NCBI RefSeq assembly: GCF_026168515.1
Contig: NZ_CP093443.1
Coordinates: forward strand, 1,488,001-1,552,000
From: Brevibacterium spongiae
GTDB taxonomy: Bacteria; Actinomycetota; Actinomycetes; Actinomycetales; Brevibacteriaceae
Length of the DNA stretch: 64,000 bases
Direction of reading: 5' to 3'
The notes under the pieces: generated by a model
Seen by the model: the letters and a program-made list of their open reading frames with translations, nothing else
The model's database searches: none
Told to the model about the DNA's origin: nothing
Translations under genes and position numbers: made by a program
Shown here: in pieces, positions 62,592 to 64,000 of the stretch
Position numbering within the stretch: the first letter of the stretch is position 1
How the letters are laid out: every line of letters starts with the position of its first letter

Positions 62592-63335
62592 TGGACTGGT
62601 CCCCAAAAGTTGGACTGCTGTGAGGTCAGCATAGTTCGTAAATAGGCTCACCATCCTTGGCGGTCTTGTTCCGATATTCCATCGGGGCAAGATCGCCAAG
62701 TCGTGTCGAGATCCTTTCGTAGTTATACCAATGAATGTACTCATTGATCGCGGCTTTGAGGTCCTCGACCGTGTCGAACTTCTGCAGATAGAACATCTCG
62801 GACTTCAACTGCCCGAAGAAGTTCTCCGCCATCGCGTTATCCCAGCAGTTTCCCTTCCGCGACATCGACGGTGTAGCACCATGCTTAGCTAGAATCGACG
62901 CCCAGGACACGTGCTGGTACTGAAACCCCTGGTCCGTGTGCACCAGCGGTGTCTGCCCGGGACGCAGTCCCTGACAGGCTCGCATCAGCGACTCGTTCGT
63001 CAATGCCGTGTTCGGTGACGTCGACATCGAGTACGACACCACACCGGCATCGAACAGATCGATCACTGGTGACAGATACAGTTTCTTGTCTTCAACAGCG
63101 AATTCCGTGACGTCGGAAACCCATTTCTCGTTCGGTTCATCAGCGGTGAACTCCCGATTGAGTACGTTGTCAGCAACGGCTCCGACCGTGCCGCGATGGG
63201 AGTCGAATTTCTTCTTCCGCACCTCGGTCTGCAGACCCATGTCACGCATTAATCGCAGTACGGTCTTCTTCGCGATCGTGATGCCCTGTTTGACCAAGAC
63301 AGCCCAGATCTTGCGGTGCCCGTAGCGTTTGAGTG
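62592..63335 (-). mobile_element. IS3-family element remnant, 5' part cut by IS21-type insertion
   Basis: One terminus is at 62592 (TGGACTGGTCCCCAAAAGTT resembles IS3-group ends). The element runs to about 63335, where the sequence switches inside the transposase gene to an IS21-type end. The front half of the transposase and the OrfA gene are not present in the window and must lie beyond the inserted element, if retained. Confidence 0.7.
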
Positions 63336-63336
63336 T
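62626..63336 (-). pseudogene. IS3-family transposase OrfB, 5'-truncated by insertion
   Basis: The C-terminal part of a DDE transposase: YGHRKIWAVLVKQGI, first catalytic Asp in KWVSDVTEF, second in VHTDQGFQYQH, Glu in CWDNAMAENFFGQLKSEM, all intact. The N-terminal helix-turn-helix is missing. Its reading frame runs into the IS21-type end, giving a few spurious residues. Probably inactive. Confidence 0.8.
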
Positions 63337-64000
63337 GACAGTCTGAAATGGCCCCACTTGGAGCAAAAATGATCCTCTGATTTGGCCCCACCCCCGACCT
63401 ACCAGCCGTACCGTTCGTGATGTCGACCAAGACGTTCACGAAGAGGTGGGGCATATGAAGGAGATGTCGAGAGTGGAGCAATTCGAGAATATCCGACGAG
63501 ACCACAGAGACCATGAGATGTCGATTCGACAGTTAGCCCAAAAGTACAAGGTCCACCGCAGGACGGTACGTCAGGCGTTGGCGGATGCGGTACCACCGCG
63601 GCGGAAGACTCCGGAGAGGGTAGCACCAGTCCTCGGTGAGCACGTTGCCACCGTCCGGGCTTGGTTAGTTGCTGACAAAGAGGTCCCTCGGAAGCAGCGT
63701 CATACCGCCCGGCGGGTCTGGCAGCGCCTCGTCGAGGAGGAAGGAGTCGAGGTTGCGGAGTCGAGTGTGCGAACCCTGGTCGCGAAGCTGCGCCGGGACA
63801 TTTTCGATCAGTCGTTGGAGGTCAAGGTTCCTCAAACCCATGCCCCGGCGGCTGAAGCCGAGGTCGACTTCGGGGAGTTCTACGCCCTCATCGGTGGGGT
63901 GTGGTTGAAGCTGTGGATGTTCATTCTGCGCCTATCGCATTCGGGTAAAGCCGTGCACATTGCTTACGCCAACCAGGCTCAGGAGTCGTTTCTCGACGGT
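63334..64000 (+). mobile_element. IS21-family insertion element, left end, continues beyond window
   Basis: Begins about 63334-63336 inside the IS3 transposase gene. TGAAATGGCCCCAC (63344-63357) and TGATTTGGCCCCAC (63378-63391) are near-identical repeats, typical of multiple terminal transposase-binding sites of IS21 elements, followed by the istA-type gene. The exact terminal base is uncertain. Confidence 0.7.
63455..64000 (+). CDS. istA: IS21-family transposase IstA, 3' end outside window
   Basis: A 182-residue start of a transposase, open at the window end. It has an N-terminal helix-turn-helix (MSIRQLAQKYKVHRRTVRQAL) and the start of a DDE integrase core, with the first Asp in AEAEVDFGEFYAL. 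ATG 63455 has GAGGTGGGG about seven bases upstream. The ATPase helper IstB is expected downstream. Confidence 0.85.
   Translation, partial: MKEMSRVEQFENIRRDHRDHEMSIRQLAQKYKVHRRTVRQALADAVPPRRKTPERVAPVLGEHVATVRAWLVADKEVPRKQRHTARRVWQRLVEEEGVEVAESSVRTLVAKLRRDIFDQSLEVKVPQTHAPAAEAEVDFGEFYALIGGVWLKLWMFILRLSHSGKAVHIAYANQAQESFLDG

Overview
The window comes from a GC-rich actinobacterial chromosome. Gene families, GC-ending codons, frequent GTG/TTG starts and many apparently leaderless starts fit a Micrococcales genus such as Brevibacterium. That genus call is inferred from gene content; no rRNA marker lies in the window. I see no tRNA, rRNA, CRISPR array or prophage. Most of the window is accessory catabolism, transport and regulation.

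Layout. 0-2.6 kb: end of a Rad50/SbcC-like coiled-coil ATPase. 3-7.8 kb (minus): four-gene operon of an APH-type kinase, a short-chain dehydrogenase, an acyl-CoA dehydrogenase and an acyl-CoA ligase, with the composition of the levulinate / 4-hydroxyacid (lva) pathway. 8-14 kb: quinone oxidoreductase, NERD-UvrD helicase, MHS-type carrier, amino acid permease. 14.2-19 kb (minus): D-threonate-type operon of a GntP permease, a DUF1537 kinase, PdxA2 and a DeoR regulator, preceded by a butanediol-dehydrogenase-like enzyme. 20.4-22.6 kb: CopB-type metal ATPase behind a CsoR-like palindrome. 22.8-24.8 kb: CatE-like VOC protein divergent from an IclR regulator.

25-34.1 kb (plus): eight tightly packed genes (P450, two halves of a PEP-synthase-like phosphotransferase, SDR, [2Fe-2S] ferredoxin, ferredoxin reductase, HD phosphohydrolase, aldehyde dehydrogenase). 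Content and order match creJ-I-H-G-F-E-D-C, the Corynebacterium p-cresol route. A phenol is phosphorylated, its alkyl side chain is oxidised as the phosphate ester, and the phosphate is removed to give a 4-hydroxybenzoate-type product.

34-49 kb: a broken lipoprotein gene, an RraA-like aldolase, D-cysteine desulfhydrase, a dicarboxylate/glutamate symporter, two paralogous short proteins, a FadE5-like acyl-CoA dehydrogenase, a PAP2 protein, a NarL-type two-component system, a DUF4352 protein, a fructosamine-kinase homologue, a BKACE enzyme, a 47-residue membrane protein, formylglycine-generating enzyme and a LysR regulator. 49-55 kb: MFS carrier, succinyl-CoA:acetate CoA-transferase, MatC-like carrier and NCS1 permease. 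55.5-58.8 kb: histidine kinase, response regulator and fatty-acid desaturase in DesK-DesR-Des order, with an 18-bp perfect palindrome before the desaturase. 58.8-62.5 kb: MBL-fold protein, TetR/ABC-2-type membrane protein pair and MgtC-like protein. 62.6-64 kb: an IS3-family remnant cut by an IS21-family element that runs off the window.

A shared theme: three separate catabolic modules (lva-like, threonate, cre) each activate a hydroxyl group by phosphorylation before the key carbon chemistry.
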